From the NCBI GenBank assembly GCA_036674765.1, contig JARVKI010000023.1:186001-250000 (forward strand): a stretch of DNA of 64,000 nt, in the 5' to 3' direction. Positions 49,608-60,439 of the stretch are shown in pieces (positions within the stretch are counted from its first letter, which is position 1; every line of letters begins with the position of its first letter). Both the position numbers and the translations under genes were made by a program. The notes under the pieces were generated by a model. The model was given only the letters and a program-made list of their open reading frames with translations. It was not told the origin of the DNA and did no database searches. This stretch comes from Seiridium cupressi. Lineage: Eukaryota > Ascomycota > Sordariomycetes > Amphisphaeriales > Sporocadaceae.

Positions 49608-51703
49608 TCAGGCATACAATTCCCCATGCTCGGGCTTTTGCACATCGTCGTCTAATCCACCGAAGGTCAGATGCTTGACAACCTGTCCAGTCTCGATCAT
49701 CATATGCTTGGCGAGATCCGCTGGCAAGGGAACTGCCCCCCATTTGATTTTCCTTCTTGAAAGCTCACGAAGCGCGGCAGATTCTATCTCTTCATCTTCT
49801 TCTGTGACGAGGGGGCTCTCTATTCTTTCGTAGCCGCGTTGTGTGTCTACTACTGTCAGAGTTCATGAAAGCAGCTAAACGTTTGGATAGACCCACGATT
49901 CTTGCTCTTGGTAGATCCATCCCTACGTGGCGTCCTCTGTGAAGCAACGGCATGGCAGGCGGCGGAGATGACCAGTGAGTTTGTACCCCCACTTATCATA
50001 TCGCCCTTGACTTTTCGTAAGCTCCATACGACGGGAATAATACAAAGCACAATGCTTACGACGAATACCGTCAGAATAGCCCGGTGGGGAGTAGCCAAGT
50101 GCGACAACTGCGTCTGGACCAATGCCAAATTGTCTCGCGGCGTCCGCGCCAACTCCTTTAATATCCCAATAACCTTGGATAAGTCAGCTACGGCCCCCGA
50201 AGAGGGCGGTAGGCGCTGTCAACTTACCTCCTTCATTGATGAATATGTATATAGTGTTTGATACGAGCCAGTGCAATAGCACACTTATGGCGAGAAGAGG
50301 CATGCTATACTTGTAGGGCAACTGAAGTCGATAACGGGAGACTTGCTCGTCAGCAGGATAAGACACTCACAGAGGTGTGTATTTTAAGCTATACGCATTC
50401 CATTCTTTTTCGACAGCAAGCCGTGTGAAGAACGTGTTATACGAGAAATAACACAAAAACAGTAAGAGCTGCGGGGCGTTTGCAGCCATCAGAGCGCTGG
50501 TATAGGATGTGAACAAGTCTACTGTGAGGTTTTGGTCCGAGTGGCCAAAGGGAAACGTCCTACATGAGATTCATCAGCACCGCAAAGTTGGGATAAGAGA
50601 GAGACATTGTCGCGACTTACAATGGATTAGCACCACTCCCGATTAAGGCGACTATAAGACAGGCCATTACGAAAACCGTGGCGACGAGCAGGAGGAGATA
50701 GGTCCGAGTCCATGCTGCCCTGGGGATGATGCTGATCAAGCGGCGAGGTTTTGTTTGCCAGCGACGGGGCCGGATGATTGGTGTCAAACCGGCGTCATCG
50801 CCTGGGACCCACGCTTTACGAGGACCGAACTCGAGACGTTCACTGTCAGCGATCTCAAGGCTACCCATCCCTTCTGTCCTAGGGTCTGGTCTGCAGATGA
50901 AGGATTCCATCGCGTCGCCTGGCGTGACCAGGGAAACCTGAGGTAGATTCCAAACAACGATAGCACAGGTAGCTAGTTTGAGGCTGATGCATGCAAGGAC
51001 TATAAGAATCAAGGAGTTGGATACCCCGATCTTGCAGATTTGGGATATTGGCTGCGCTAGACATTACTCGACGTTGAGGTTGTTGTATGAATCGTTGTAG
51101 CCAAAGGCTGTGTCATCGGACCGCGTGACGACAACTCCTGACGGCTGGAACAAAATCGTCCAGTTCGAATCCGACGGAGCTTTGGCAGAGACGTTATATT
51201 GATCAAACGTTGTGTTGACGCCAAGGGCTTCGATGCAGGTATTCTTACACGTATCGTACTCACCTGGCTGGGAGCTTCGGGTTGTCTCGCAGTGGGAGGA
51301 ATACCAAAGGGAGTTTGTCACGCTCGGAGGAACATGTGGATCCCATATCGAGGACAAGTTGCTTTGAGGATCGAAATCAAAGACCTCAATGACAGATGTG
51401 CGTGGTCGATTTCCTTCCGCGATGGCGCGCTTAGCACCTGCATATAGAAATTGGAAGATGCCAAGATGCCGCTAGACACGATATTGATAGCAAGATGTAG
51501 AAGAAGATTGGCTTTTGACGTGTGACTGCATTCATCTTCGACAATTACACTAGCAATGTTGATCGAATGAGAACCTCTCACGATGCTGGCGATCAAGCAC
51601 CCGAGCAGCAGCGCCGCAGCGCCGCAGAAAGAGATACCAGGATGATGTTCACGAGCCCGGTCCGCCTCCATCCTTCCGAGTTGTGTGCCCCGAACGAGAG
51701 CAT
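49608..51703 (-). pseudogene. DUF6536-family multi-pass membrane protein, pseudogene
   Basis: Family landmarks can be followed in order on the minus strand: GWRRTGLVNIILVSLS, LLLHLAINIVSSGILASSNF followed by YMQVLSAPSRKEIDHAH, LPQVSLVTPGDAMESF, ANAPQLLLFLCYFSYNTFF, RYRLQLPYKYSMPLL with HWLVSNTIYIFIN, SGGTNSLVISAACH, and the end KWGAVPLP ... HGELYA with TGA at 49608-49610. Introns 50560..50620 and 50174..50227 keep good splice sites. Lesions: an 8-base tandem duplication at 51610-51625 shifts the frame; about 40 residues after DHAH are missing or scrambled (about 51330-51430); TAA at 51064-51066 lies before CLAQP; TGA at 50367-50369 stands where the family has Arg in PLRVS; and a frameshift occurs at about 50082-50091. 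The family is widespread in moulds and of unknown function. The N-terminus before 51703 is not resolved. Confidence 0.8.
51610..51625. repeat. 8-base tandem duplication (AGCGCCGC x2) causing a frameshift
   Basis: Two perfect adjacent copies of AGCGCCGC. On the minus strand one copy too many changes the frame between LVNIILVSLSAAL and the hydrophobic LLLGCLIASI segment of the DUF6536 relic. This points to a slippage-type insertion. Confidence 0.85.
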
Positions 51704-51739
51704 CCGTCCTGGCTGGTAATAGAGTGGGTGCGCGCAAAA

Positions 51740-54034
51740 TCTTGAACTAGGCCTGACGGGCTCTGGAAGGACGTGGATGGTGCATCTTCGAGTTCGGAGT
51801 GAAGAGAAATCAGATTAGAAGGATGGCGGTGGGAGCCTCTGCTGCCAAGCTGTTGGTCTGAGAAGTGAAATCACCGTAGGAAACTTGCATGGCCGGTCAA
51901 GACATGATTTGTCGACACTGCCTAGATGCGGGGCTGGGGCGGAGCACAAGACAGGGTTTGATGGGCGCCCCTGCATGCACCGCTGCCGACCATCGTACGT
52001 AGCATTCGTAAGGCTGAAACCTAAACCCAGCAACAAAGTCGCGTATCTCCCACCCACTTTGTGCCTTCGTAGCTCTCTGCTTGATCCAAACTGTGTCACC
52101 TCAACTGGCGTCTTGCGAGTGTTTGTAGACTGAACAGCACCATGTCATCGTATCTTGTTGAGTCAATCCCAAGAGTGACAGGTCGCCCACACTTCGGCTA
52201 TCTCTCAGGATCGAGAGGCCGTGATAGTCCCGATGGCACACAGCTGTCAACCTTCCCAACCAGTGATGCAAGCTTGGCGTCCCAGGTTGGGTCGACACGC
52301 TCACTGCTCGATAATGGCGGATCCTCTGGCTATCTGCCTTTGTAAGACGAAAGAGGAGCACGAGGTCAACGAGAAATACTCACGGCTACTGCTGATATAC
52401 AACAACGCACAAAGCACCGATTCAGGTGGACTCGGAAGCAAGGCCTTCTGCGCGCCATACGAGTCCTTTTCGTCGCTGGGAAGATAGCCACTTCGATGGT
52501 CATGATTTCCAGTTTTTTATATGAATTTGGGGCAGTTGCGCCGCTGAATCTCACCATGGTAAAGTTGCACACCCATCCACGTTTGGTCCTTGTCCACACA
52601 ATGGAGACTTGCTCTTCTCAAAATTGTCATCTAATTATTCACTCAACAGACCGCTCTTCTCATCTTGTGGGACTTGATTTATTTCATAGAGGCTCGCTGG
52701 AAAAACGCTTTTCAGCTGAACTTCGAAATAAAGACCTTCACCGAGTGTGGCTTTTTCATTGTAGTACTGGCTTCGATGAGCTACGAGCTGGAAGCTTTAC
52801 GCTATTCCGATTCGAGAAACGACTATTACCTTGAGCGTACCAATGATAATCGTTTGTGGAAAGGCTTGGAGGCATTAACGATATTGATATCTCTTACCAT
52901 CTTGTAAGCATTACCCCATACACTAACCTCAAGATTTCGCTCTCGCTAACGCATTTCCGCTGCCTCAGGGGCATCACTGGGCTGTTCTCCTATCGCCATG
53001 TTAGAAGTTTCCCAAGAAACCACATGCTCTACAACAAGTCAAAACCAATTATCGTATTCAATGCGAATGGAGATCCAATCCCCGTTGTTGTGTATTCACC
53101 ACTGATTCTCGAAACGACGATGGCAAGACGCTCGCTCGACTCGCTTCTGCAAGACCCCGAGAGCCGTAGCGATGAAGGGCATTCGCGATGAGTCTATTCA
53201 TATTTTAGTACCTACAAGTATCAATGGCCTCGAGCCCAACACCACCACATTGATCCTCGGTCTACGAAAACTTCTGCTTTTGGCCGAGACCTTTTTGTCA
53301 TCGAATCACTGAAGAAAAGTTTGTACTACGCGGAGAGGGCACAGCGCTATTGGGAGGAACACATGTGGACGGGTTCAACACCTTGACGGGCGTACTAGGA
53401 ATCATCCAAAGGAGCAGTCCCTGCCGCTAAAACTAAGCAGACACCCTAGTACCACTCCCAGCTTTTGCCATTGCCGATTTGGGTGTGTGGCAGGTCAGCA
53501 CAACCGCATCGTCCGACCCCCGTGAACCAACTCGCTCGGCCAATGAATCCTGCGGCAGGCGCACATCTAACCAGATCTTGGCAACGGGGGCACAGGTTAC
53601 TATTCGACGAGGATCCCATATGAGAAGAGTCTTAGGAACAGGATCTTCACCGAGGTGAAGAGAATGGGCTGCGACAATCACGCCGATATGACGACTGCGG
53701 CATCCCATCATCTATCTCTGCAACTAGGCAGCAAGTTGAAGGAGCGGACAGGGCACCCACGTAAGAGAAGGACAACTTCTCCGGGTGAATGTATGAGAAA
53801 TGCTAGAGAGGAGCGGTTCAAGTCGAGCTTCGGTGGATGCATCATCTTTTGCCAATACTTGTTGGGTAACGGCGGGAATCCCAGTGGTCAGATCAACGCG
53901 AAAACACTCCTTACCTAATTTGAGAACCTGCGGCAAGCTCTTGAACACTTGAATTGATGCGGTGGAGAGCGCGTAATGTGATTAACTACTGTGTTGGAGT
54001 ATGCGAAGTTCTAGCTGATGTCATTGGACTCAAG
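51740..54034. other. Region with fragmentary frames, no supported gene
   Basis: Protein-like fragments occur in different plus-strand frames at 52496-52834, 52665-52907, 52856-53191 and about 53190-53380, and on the minus strand at 53433-53711. None has a recognised domain and they cannot be joined by good splice sites. The pattern fits further decayed genes but is not proof. Confidence 0.4.
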
Positions 54035-54415
54035 CTACAGTATGATTGATTCCTGTTTCGATCTAACGCGTCGCGTATGCCCTTTTACTGAGACAACCTC
54101 GACGAAAGCGAAAGGGCGGCTAGGAATATGTGGAACTTGGGTTACGGATATAATCAACCATGGCTTCAAGACGATAAGAATTTCACGGGCGCAGCTTTTA
54201 GAGTAAGCCGGACAACTTGGTGATATGGTTTTGTATTCATGCTCGCCGTCAACAAGACTTCCGACGGGCACTGCTGCACCATCTAAATTCTCAATATACC
54301 TAAAAGTTTGCGACTCATCTTCAAGCGGCCAGGATGTCTGACCCTTGGGATCGAGGTCAACGTCAACCGAGGTCCTGTGGCGCCTTGCCAGTCCTCGGAA
54401 ATCATCGCACTTCAT
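54035..54415 (-). CDS. Hypothetical protein, possibly a gene fragment
   Basis: A minus-strand frame of 126 residues starts at ATG 54415. The first 70 residues (DDFRGLARRHRTSVDVDLDP, SWPLEDESQTFRYIENLDGA) read as ordinary soluble protein; the rest includes EILIVLKPWLIISVTQVPHI. I do not recognise a family. It ends 175 bases before the bromodomain gene begins its own 3' flank on the same strand. It could be one exon of a longer decayed gene, since the neighbouring sequence also holds fragments. Confidence 0.3.
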   Translation of the reverse strand: MKCDDFRGLARRHRTSVDVDLDPKGQTSWPLEDESQTFRYIENLDGAAVPVGSLVDGEHEYKTISPSCPAYSKSCAREILIVLKPWLIISVTQVPHIPSRPFAFVEVVSVKGHTRRVRSKQESIIL

Positions 54416-54589
54416 GCGTGAGTAATAGTCTTACATACATACAGTAGAGGAGCTGGCCTCTTGCTACGCTTTCGTGCCCTCATGAGTCCATTTCAATTCA
54501 TTGGGCTCGTCTCCAACCAGACGCCATTTTGAAACCAGGCACGCAACTGCAAAAGCTAGGTAATGTGCACAAAAGGGGAGAATCGCATT

Positions 54590-57363
54590 CTACTCTTCCT
54601 CCGAATCGCTGTCTGAACCGCTCGTGTTGGCGTCTCCTTGTTCTTCGTCCTCAGGTGCCGGTTCTTGACTGCCACTGCCTTGACGCTGGAACTGAGCCTT
54701 GAGCTCTCGCAACTGCTCAATCTTGCGCTCTTGTTCGTCCTTGTTCATGGGCTTATTCTTCCTCGGCTTCGAAGGGTTAGCAGACTGGGCTGGAGACTGC
54801 TCCTGCTCATCCTTCTTGGTGTACTCGGGTCTCTTTGACACGCTCGCATAAATGTTGGGATAAGCTCGGTTGATCAACTCAAAGAGTCTCACAAGGGCAT
54901 CTTGAGAGAGTACCTCTATGTCAAGCTCAAGTTGCCCGTCGTCATCTTCCTTTTGGTGCGTGTCTTTCTTAATGATATCCACAGCCTTGTCCAGGGTAGG
55001 ACCATCAAGCTCGCCGATACCTTCGGTGATGACTGTCTTCTCGAGCTGTCCAATGACACGCTTCTTCGTTTGAGGCTTCTTGCTGTTTGCTGGGCGATTC
55101 TTGCTCGAAGAGATATTGGCCCCCGAGCTTTTCTTGCTGGTAGCAGCCGTTATGCTCTGAGATGCGCCGGACTTTGCCTTTGCCTTTGATACCGGCTTCT
55201 TCGGAGGCTTGGCCTTTTTGGTGCTGCCAGACTTTGACTTCTCCTCAACAAGTTTTCGCTGCAGCATAGAGACGACATTTTGCTGGATCTCAATCATTGT
55301 CATGTCTGGCTTCTTTGCGGAGAGCATGTCGTTTAGCTTGCTTTGTTCCTCAAGAAGTCTGGACTGGACATTTCGAACAGACTCCGAGCTTTCGTCAACT
55401 TCAGCCTCACTCTCTGCGTCCGAGTCCAGGTCACTAGCCTCAGGACTGGGTGCAGAAGCAGATACCGAAGGAGCTGAGGGAGGGTAATTCTTGGCCATCC
55501 AATTCTCTTTCTCGGCAATTTTCTCCTTGAACAACGTCTCGAGCTCCTGTGCACAATTGGTTACGAGAGAGACTCCATTGAAGAGTTCAGAGTTGGCAAG
55601 AATCTGGTGCATGTCCTTTTCAACGTCCTTGCCACTCCGGTACTTCCCGTCTTCCAATTTCTCTGTCATCGTCTTCAGGTCCATGGGCTTCTTAATAACA
55701 TGGAAATAGTTAGGGATGTTGAGTGCGACGGGGTCGACGGGCTCCAGGAACCATTGATTCTGGTTCCAATACTTCTGCTTCTTCAGATCGTCCAGGACAC
55801 CGGCGTAGAATTTCATCTCGGGCTCCAGTTTCTTTTTCCGAGCGTTCTGCAACCCATAATCGGGATCGCGGTTCTTGGGCGGATGGATGGGACGCTTGGG
55901 ACGATCGCCATCGTCGCGCGTCGAGTCGCGACGTATTTGAGGAACGCCGTTGGGCGGCAAAGCGAACGCTGGAGCGGAGGCAGATACGGGCGTGCCTGAC
56001 ACAGCGGACGGCGCGGCTGCTGGCTCGACTTTCGGCTTTGGGCTGGTGGCAGTACCGCCAGATTGCGAGTGAGATTGACGACGGGGCTGTGTGGCGGCTC
56101 GAGATTCCACGTGTCGGGTTGGCTGTATCTTGTTCTTGTCAGACTTGGCTGGTTCCTGCAGCTTTGAGACTTCGCTGATTTTGGCAAACAAATCATTTCG
56201 CACGCGAAAAGCAGCAACGCTGACGACATTAGCAGTACCGTTGTACTTGAGCGAATTTTCGTAGAGAAGACGTAGATCAGTTTTGAAATCACCAAAAGTT
56301 GCATACTTATTGTCGCGGAACTTGGACTCAAACATGGCGAGATCAACCGGATTGTCGATCAGTGCCTTGTAGTTCTCCCATATGTCAGGCCACAGTTTTT
56401 CAACTGACTGGCGGAAGTTCATTCCGTTCTTCGTTTTCTTCACCCTTGCCAGCTCCTTTCGAATTTCCTTGCTGTGGTACTCCTTGATGGGTTGATCGTC
56501 AGGAACATCATCAACAAGGTTGTCGACCTCGCCATCAGGCGCTGGAGAGAAGACGGAAGCGACGCCGATAGTGTCGCCAACTTTCACGGTCTCCGGGTTC
56601 AGAGGCTTATCGTTTTGGAAGGCGAGCTTTGTTCGTTTCGCGGATGGCTCGTCTGCGGCATCCTCGTCAAACGAACGTTCTCTAGATATCTTAGCTGGCG
56701 AAGTGGCACGATCGGGCATGGGCACGTCTTGAAGGTCTAGGTCAGGTGATTTGATGTCGAGTTTTGCTACGTCCGCTGACTGGCTCATCTCTTGCGGCGA
56801 AGCAACACCAACATTGTCGCTCACATTGGATGTAGTCTGGGTACTGCCGACATGCTCAGCACTCGAGGATAAGTCGGGGCGCTCAGTCGACGTATCAACA
56901 TCCATAGAGTCGTCAGCCGTGGGTGCCTTTGGTGTGGCAGACTGCGGCGGGCTCGCGGGGGCTTGCACGGCGCTCACGTCCTTCGTCACAGATGCATCTG
57001 GTGACGCCACCTCCTTGGACCCATTCACGTCCTTCGTCTCGCTATCCTCGACTACAGGCCCCTTTACGGATTCGGACGGCGACTGCGCCGACAATCCACT
57101 GTTCGCTGCGAATGCTTGGTGGTTCACTGCTCTTTCGGGCGATGGTGATTTGCCATTGGCAGCAGGCGCATCTTCGGATGTGGTGTGCCTAGGTGCCAGA
57201 CTAGTCAGAGAAGCTCCGGACCCAATCAAATCGGCAAGGGAAGGCTACTCACCCATTGACCGCTTTTGCGACAGGTTCATCGACAGCCATCTTGTCTTTC
57301 TCAAGTGTGACACCATTGATCTTCTGATCCACAGATATTGTCTGTGGTTGCTCTGTTGCCATG
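54590..57363 (-). CDS. bdf1: Double bromodomain and NET-domain (BET) chromatin protein
   Basis: Exons 57363..57254 and 57188..54590 encode 902 residues. The 65-nt intron (GTGAGT..CCTAG) joins KAVNG|HTTSEDAP in frame. A long low-complexity N-terminus precedes bromodomain 1 (about 275-375: KLWPDIWENYKALIDNPVDL, SLKYNG with the acetyl-lysine-binding Asn) and bromodomain 2 (about 494-600: PNYFHVIKKPMDLKTM, SELFNG with the Asn). An extra-terminal NET domain follows at about 743-810 (LEKTVITEGIGELDGPTLDK ... DALVRLFELINRAYP). Lysine-rich and acidic tails follow (DANTSGSDSDSEEE). BET proteins read acetylated histone H4 and recruit TFIID and chromatin remodellers at promoters. Both Asn are present, so binding should be intact. 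The symbol is by architecture. The gene is divergent from the Utp5-like gene across about 3 kb. Confidence 0.93.
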
Positions 57364-58436
57364 ACTGCCATTCAGAGGGAGTGTGGACTAGAATGCTGAG
57401 AGGCACCTTGGGCGGCTCGACATGAACTCCTGTAAAATGAACATTAGTACACGGTCGTGCAGCGCGAGAGCGCAAATACAGTGCCCAAAGATAGATGACA
57501 AGCAATAGCAGACTGATGATCACACTCGTGATCCATCCCCCACCTGAGTAATGGGATAGCAGAAAAGACCCAGGATGGCAAGGCTGCAAGCGTTGGCCAT
57601 GCGCATCACGAACCTCAAACAGAGCAGGGCACCGACGTTCCAGGCCTGTTGCGACGTGCGGGAAAACACTGATTGTGCAAGGTCCGTCGAGGGGCATTCC
57701 CGTCCAGAAAGTTGTCGCCAGTCAAACCGCAAGATGGGCCAGAATATCCTCGCGCGACTTGTGATAACAGTATGTCATAGGCAGTGCGCTCCTTCCAGCC
57801 TTGCGAAATGCGACAAATGTCTCGGCAGGGCTGCTGGGTTGGTGGTTGGCCAATGAGAAGGGGGGCTGGGAGAGCTCTTGGGTCGCATCGCAAAGACGTG
57901 TGTCAGTGCAGAAGGCGCGAGACAAGCTACCCTATTTATTTCGCCGGGCTGATTTTCGACCAGCTAAAAATCTGCACCATGCTCAAGGTGAAATTAGGAG
58001 CTAGGGTGGTGACTGGAGTAAAAGTTGGTTCGTGCGCGATCGACGGCAAGGAAGGTGCACTATTGGGCCAAGCGACGAATGATAGCACGCGCTCAAGATT
58101 GCGGTCGGCAGACGGACGGCGTGGGTCCTGGGAACGGAGTGGATGGCCGGTGTTGGGTTTCGATGCGCGACGGTCGGCTCCAAGTTGGCGCGGCTTCAAG
58201 GAAGGTTTGCGCCGGTGCCATATGAAGTGGAAGATCCAGGAAGACCTAGATGCAAGGCCCGATGTGCGCCGAGCGCTGACCAGGGCGGAAGAGAATGGAC
58301 GGCGCCTTGCGCCTGACAAGCTGCAAACGAGTGGAGGAGAGTGGAAACGGAAGCATAAGACATAATGCAGTAGGAACACAATGACTGGGAAATATGTATT
58401 TACCTGATGGTTGCACTGACAATGCGACAGGACGAG

Positions 58437-58480
58437 CTGTGATGCGACACGTTGCGATGCGACGCGACGCGACGATAATC
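58437..58480. repeat. Imperfect (GATGC)GCGAC-type short repeat
   Basis: A run of related GCGAC and ATGCGAC units in the bdf1 upstream region, imperfect and short. It has no known function. Confidence 0.5.
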
Positions 58481-59721
58481 TCGTGACTAGAAACGGCGCT
58501 ATGGGGCGCACGCGTTGGAATTGTGCAACGAAACAGTCGCCGTCGGTTTGTTGCGATCAGAGAAGAAGGAAAAAACGCAACGGATGATTTCTGAGTGTTT
58601 GGTGCGTTGAAATGAATCAGACCAAACAAACAAAATTAGTTGATGGTGGATGCGCGGCGACGACGAGGGTGGTGATGGTATCGCGACCGTTGGCAGGTGT
58701 CACAATGGTGTTGAGCTGTGCAGATTGGCGCGTTCAACTCGTGGATAAATGCCTTTTTGGGTGAAGGATTTGAAGAATTAAGCTCTAAATCGTGGAAAAG
58801 GACAGATGCGCAGTGGCTGTGCAGGCTTAGGCTGGCGAAATGGGCACCAGTTTTAGGGAAAGAGGCAGAAGGTACAAGGGTACCTGCACTGGCCGGGATG
58901 GTTGTTGAACAATTGCTTGCTGGACGTTTTGCGACAACCGAGATTCGCGGATGCGTGGTCGGTGGTGTCGGAGGTATTGGAGAGAAGAGGTGGGAGGGGT
59001 GGTGGGAGAGAGCGATGCGAGGAGGGGGGAGAGAGACAAATGACGAGCCTGTTGCTGTCGGGGCCGGGTATTTGGGGGAAAGGAGGGAGAAAAAAAGTTC
59101 AGGAAGGAGAGGCAAGGTCTCGAATTGAAATCGGGCGGAACGGACAGTCGCGACTTCTTATTTGTAAAGACGCGCCAAAGCGCGCTGGGCAGCCAGCCGA
59201 CAAATCAGCGCTCGCCAAAAGCCCGTCAAGGCCCTGCGAGCCTTTCAAGACCAGCCCAAGGAGCATTTTAGAGCCCTTTTCTACCGACAAGGGTGGCCTC
59301 GACGCCACCGTTGTGAGTGGTTGCAACACCAACCCAAGAACCAATCAAATACCATAGCATACTTGGGAGCGGGTCAGGTTTGAGACAAGGGTGGGTGAAG
59401 CTCAACAAGGATCCAGGCAGATGGGCCGTCGAGGAGATGCGACTGCGTGATGTTCAAGCTCTTGATAGAATGTTGCCTTGCAGTGCGAATGTCAAGTGCC
59501 ACAGAGGACAGGAGTAGGCTGCGCCTGCCTGAAGCTTGGTTTCGTCACCATTCACGGCTCCTACATCCTTTGGAGCTGGTGACCCGAGCTGGAGACATTG
59601 CAACAGGCTGCCAGAGGACATGTCGCGAAGCCATGCGACGCCATGCAATACGCTGCAGCATCGGGAAGGGAACATGGAAACACAGACCTCAGGCCGCAAG
59701 GCAACTACTCGTCCCGCCGCA

Positions 59722-59748
59722 ATTTTTTTTTATTTATTTATTTATTTA

Positions 59749-59779
<31 letters not shown>

Positions 59780-59805
59780 ATTTTTTTTTTTTTTTTTTTT
59801 TTTTT
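59722..59805. repeat. T-rich low-complexity tract with (TTTA)n and (TA)n cores
   Basis: T9, then five or so TTTA units, then TATATA repeats, then runs of T up to 25 long, over 84 bases. Open frames across it encode only Phe, Tyr, Leu and Ile and are not genes. The exact length is likely to vary and to be prone to sequencing error. Confidence 0.9.
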
Positions 59806-60439
59806 AAACGAGCTTTACCACAACCCACACCATTATCTCGCGTGGATCACCAACAAAAATGGCGGCGGCAAGGCTGGATCATCCGCTCAGCAGGAATTGC
59901 GGGAGGCAAAGAGGAATCTGAAGGGATGCAGGCTGGTAAGAGTATCCCTGTCGCAGGATGGATAATAATGTTGAAAAGATGGACGTCGAAGACAACCTGC
60001 GGCCATGAGGAAATATGCTCTTGAGAAACGCATAGCCGAGCTCTAGCACCCCGTAGCTTGGCCGCTACTGTTGTAGACGCACGTGCCTCGTCGGAAAAAT
60101 GGTGCTCGTGCCCACCCAGGCTCCGGAAAAACCTGTGCAGCATGATGTTTGTTATCGTTCTTCGACGCTAGCTTATCAGTTCAAAAAAGTTATTGGACGG
60201 GTCCTCTTTGACGCCTCGGACAGAAAATTTCGGGATTGCTTGCAAAGGCCATCATAAATCGACTGTCATGCACAATTGTGTGAGCAAATAGCCGTCGAGT
60301 GATTTTGATTTGGAAACAAGCTCCGATTCCTCATATACAGTTACCCTGTTCTTGATTGGTGCTACCGCCCTCTGTTTCGTCAATCAATCGACGTCTAATA
60401 CGACCAACCTCTCTTCCACCTCATATCACACCCCACATC

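Larger units (their letters stand above)
57364..60439. other. Long divergent intergenic region between bdf1-like and utp5-like genes
   Basis: About 3.1 kb separates the two start codons. It probably holds both promoters and a long bdf1 leader. Frames of 100-193 codons (57784-58365 plus, 57936-58511 minus, 58636-59115 minus) overlap each other and have no domain. Low-complexity features are present: GCGAC-rich repeats at about 58437-58480, purine-rich stretches near 58980-59110 and the T/A tract at 59722-59805. Confidence 0.5.

Noticed and set aside
52496..53380. Protein-like fragments in three plus-strand frames downstream of the DUF6536 relic.
   Set aside because: No family landmark to anchor a frame, so a decayed gene is possible but cannot be supported.
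57784..58511. Overlapping frames of 193 (plus) and 191 (minus) codons upstream of bdf1.
   Set aside because: They overlap on opposite strands with no domain or splice support; this is more likely promoter and leader sequence.
59536..60024. Open frames of 69-172 codons crossing the T-rich tract.
   Set aside because: They are kept open by low-complexity T/A sequence and encode runs of Phe, Tyr and Leu; there is no domain or codon bias.
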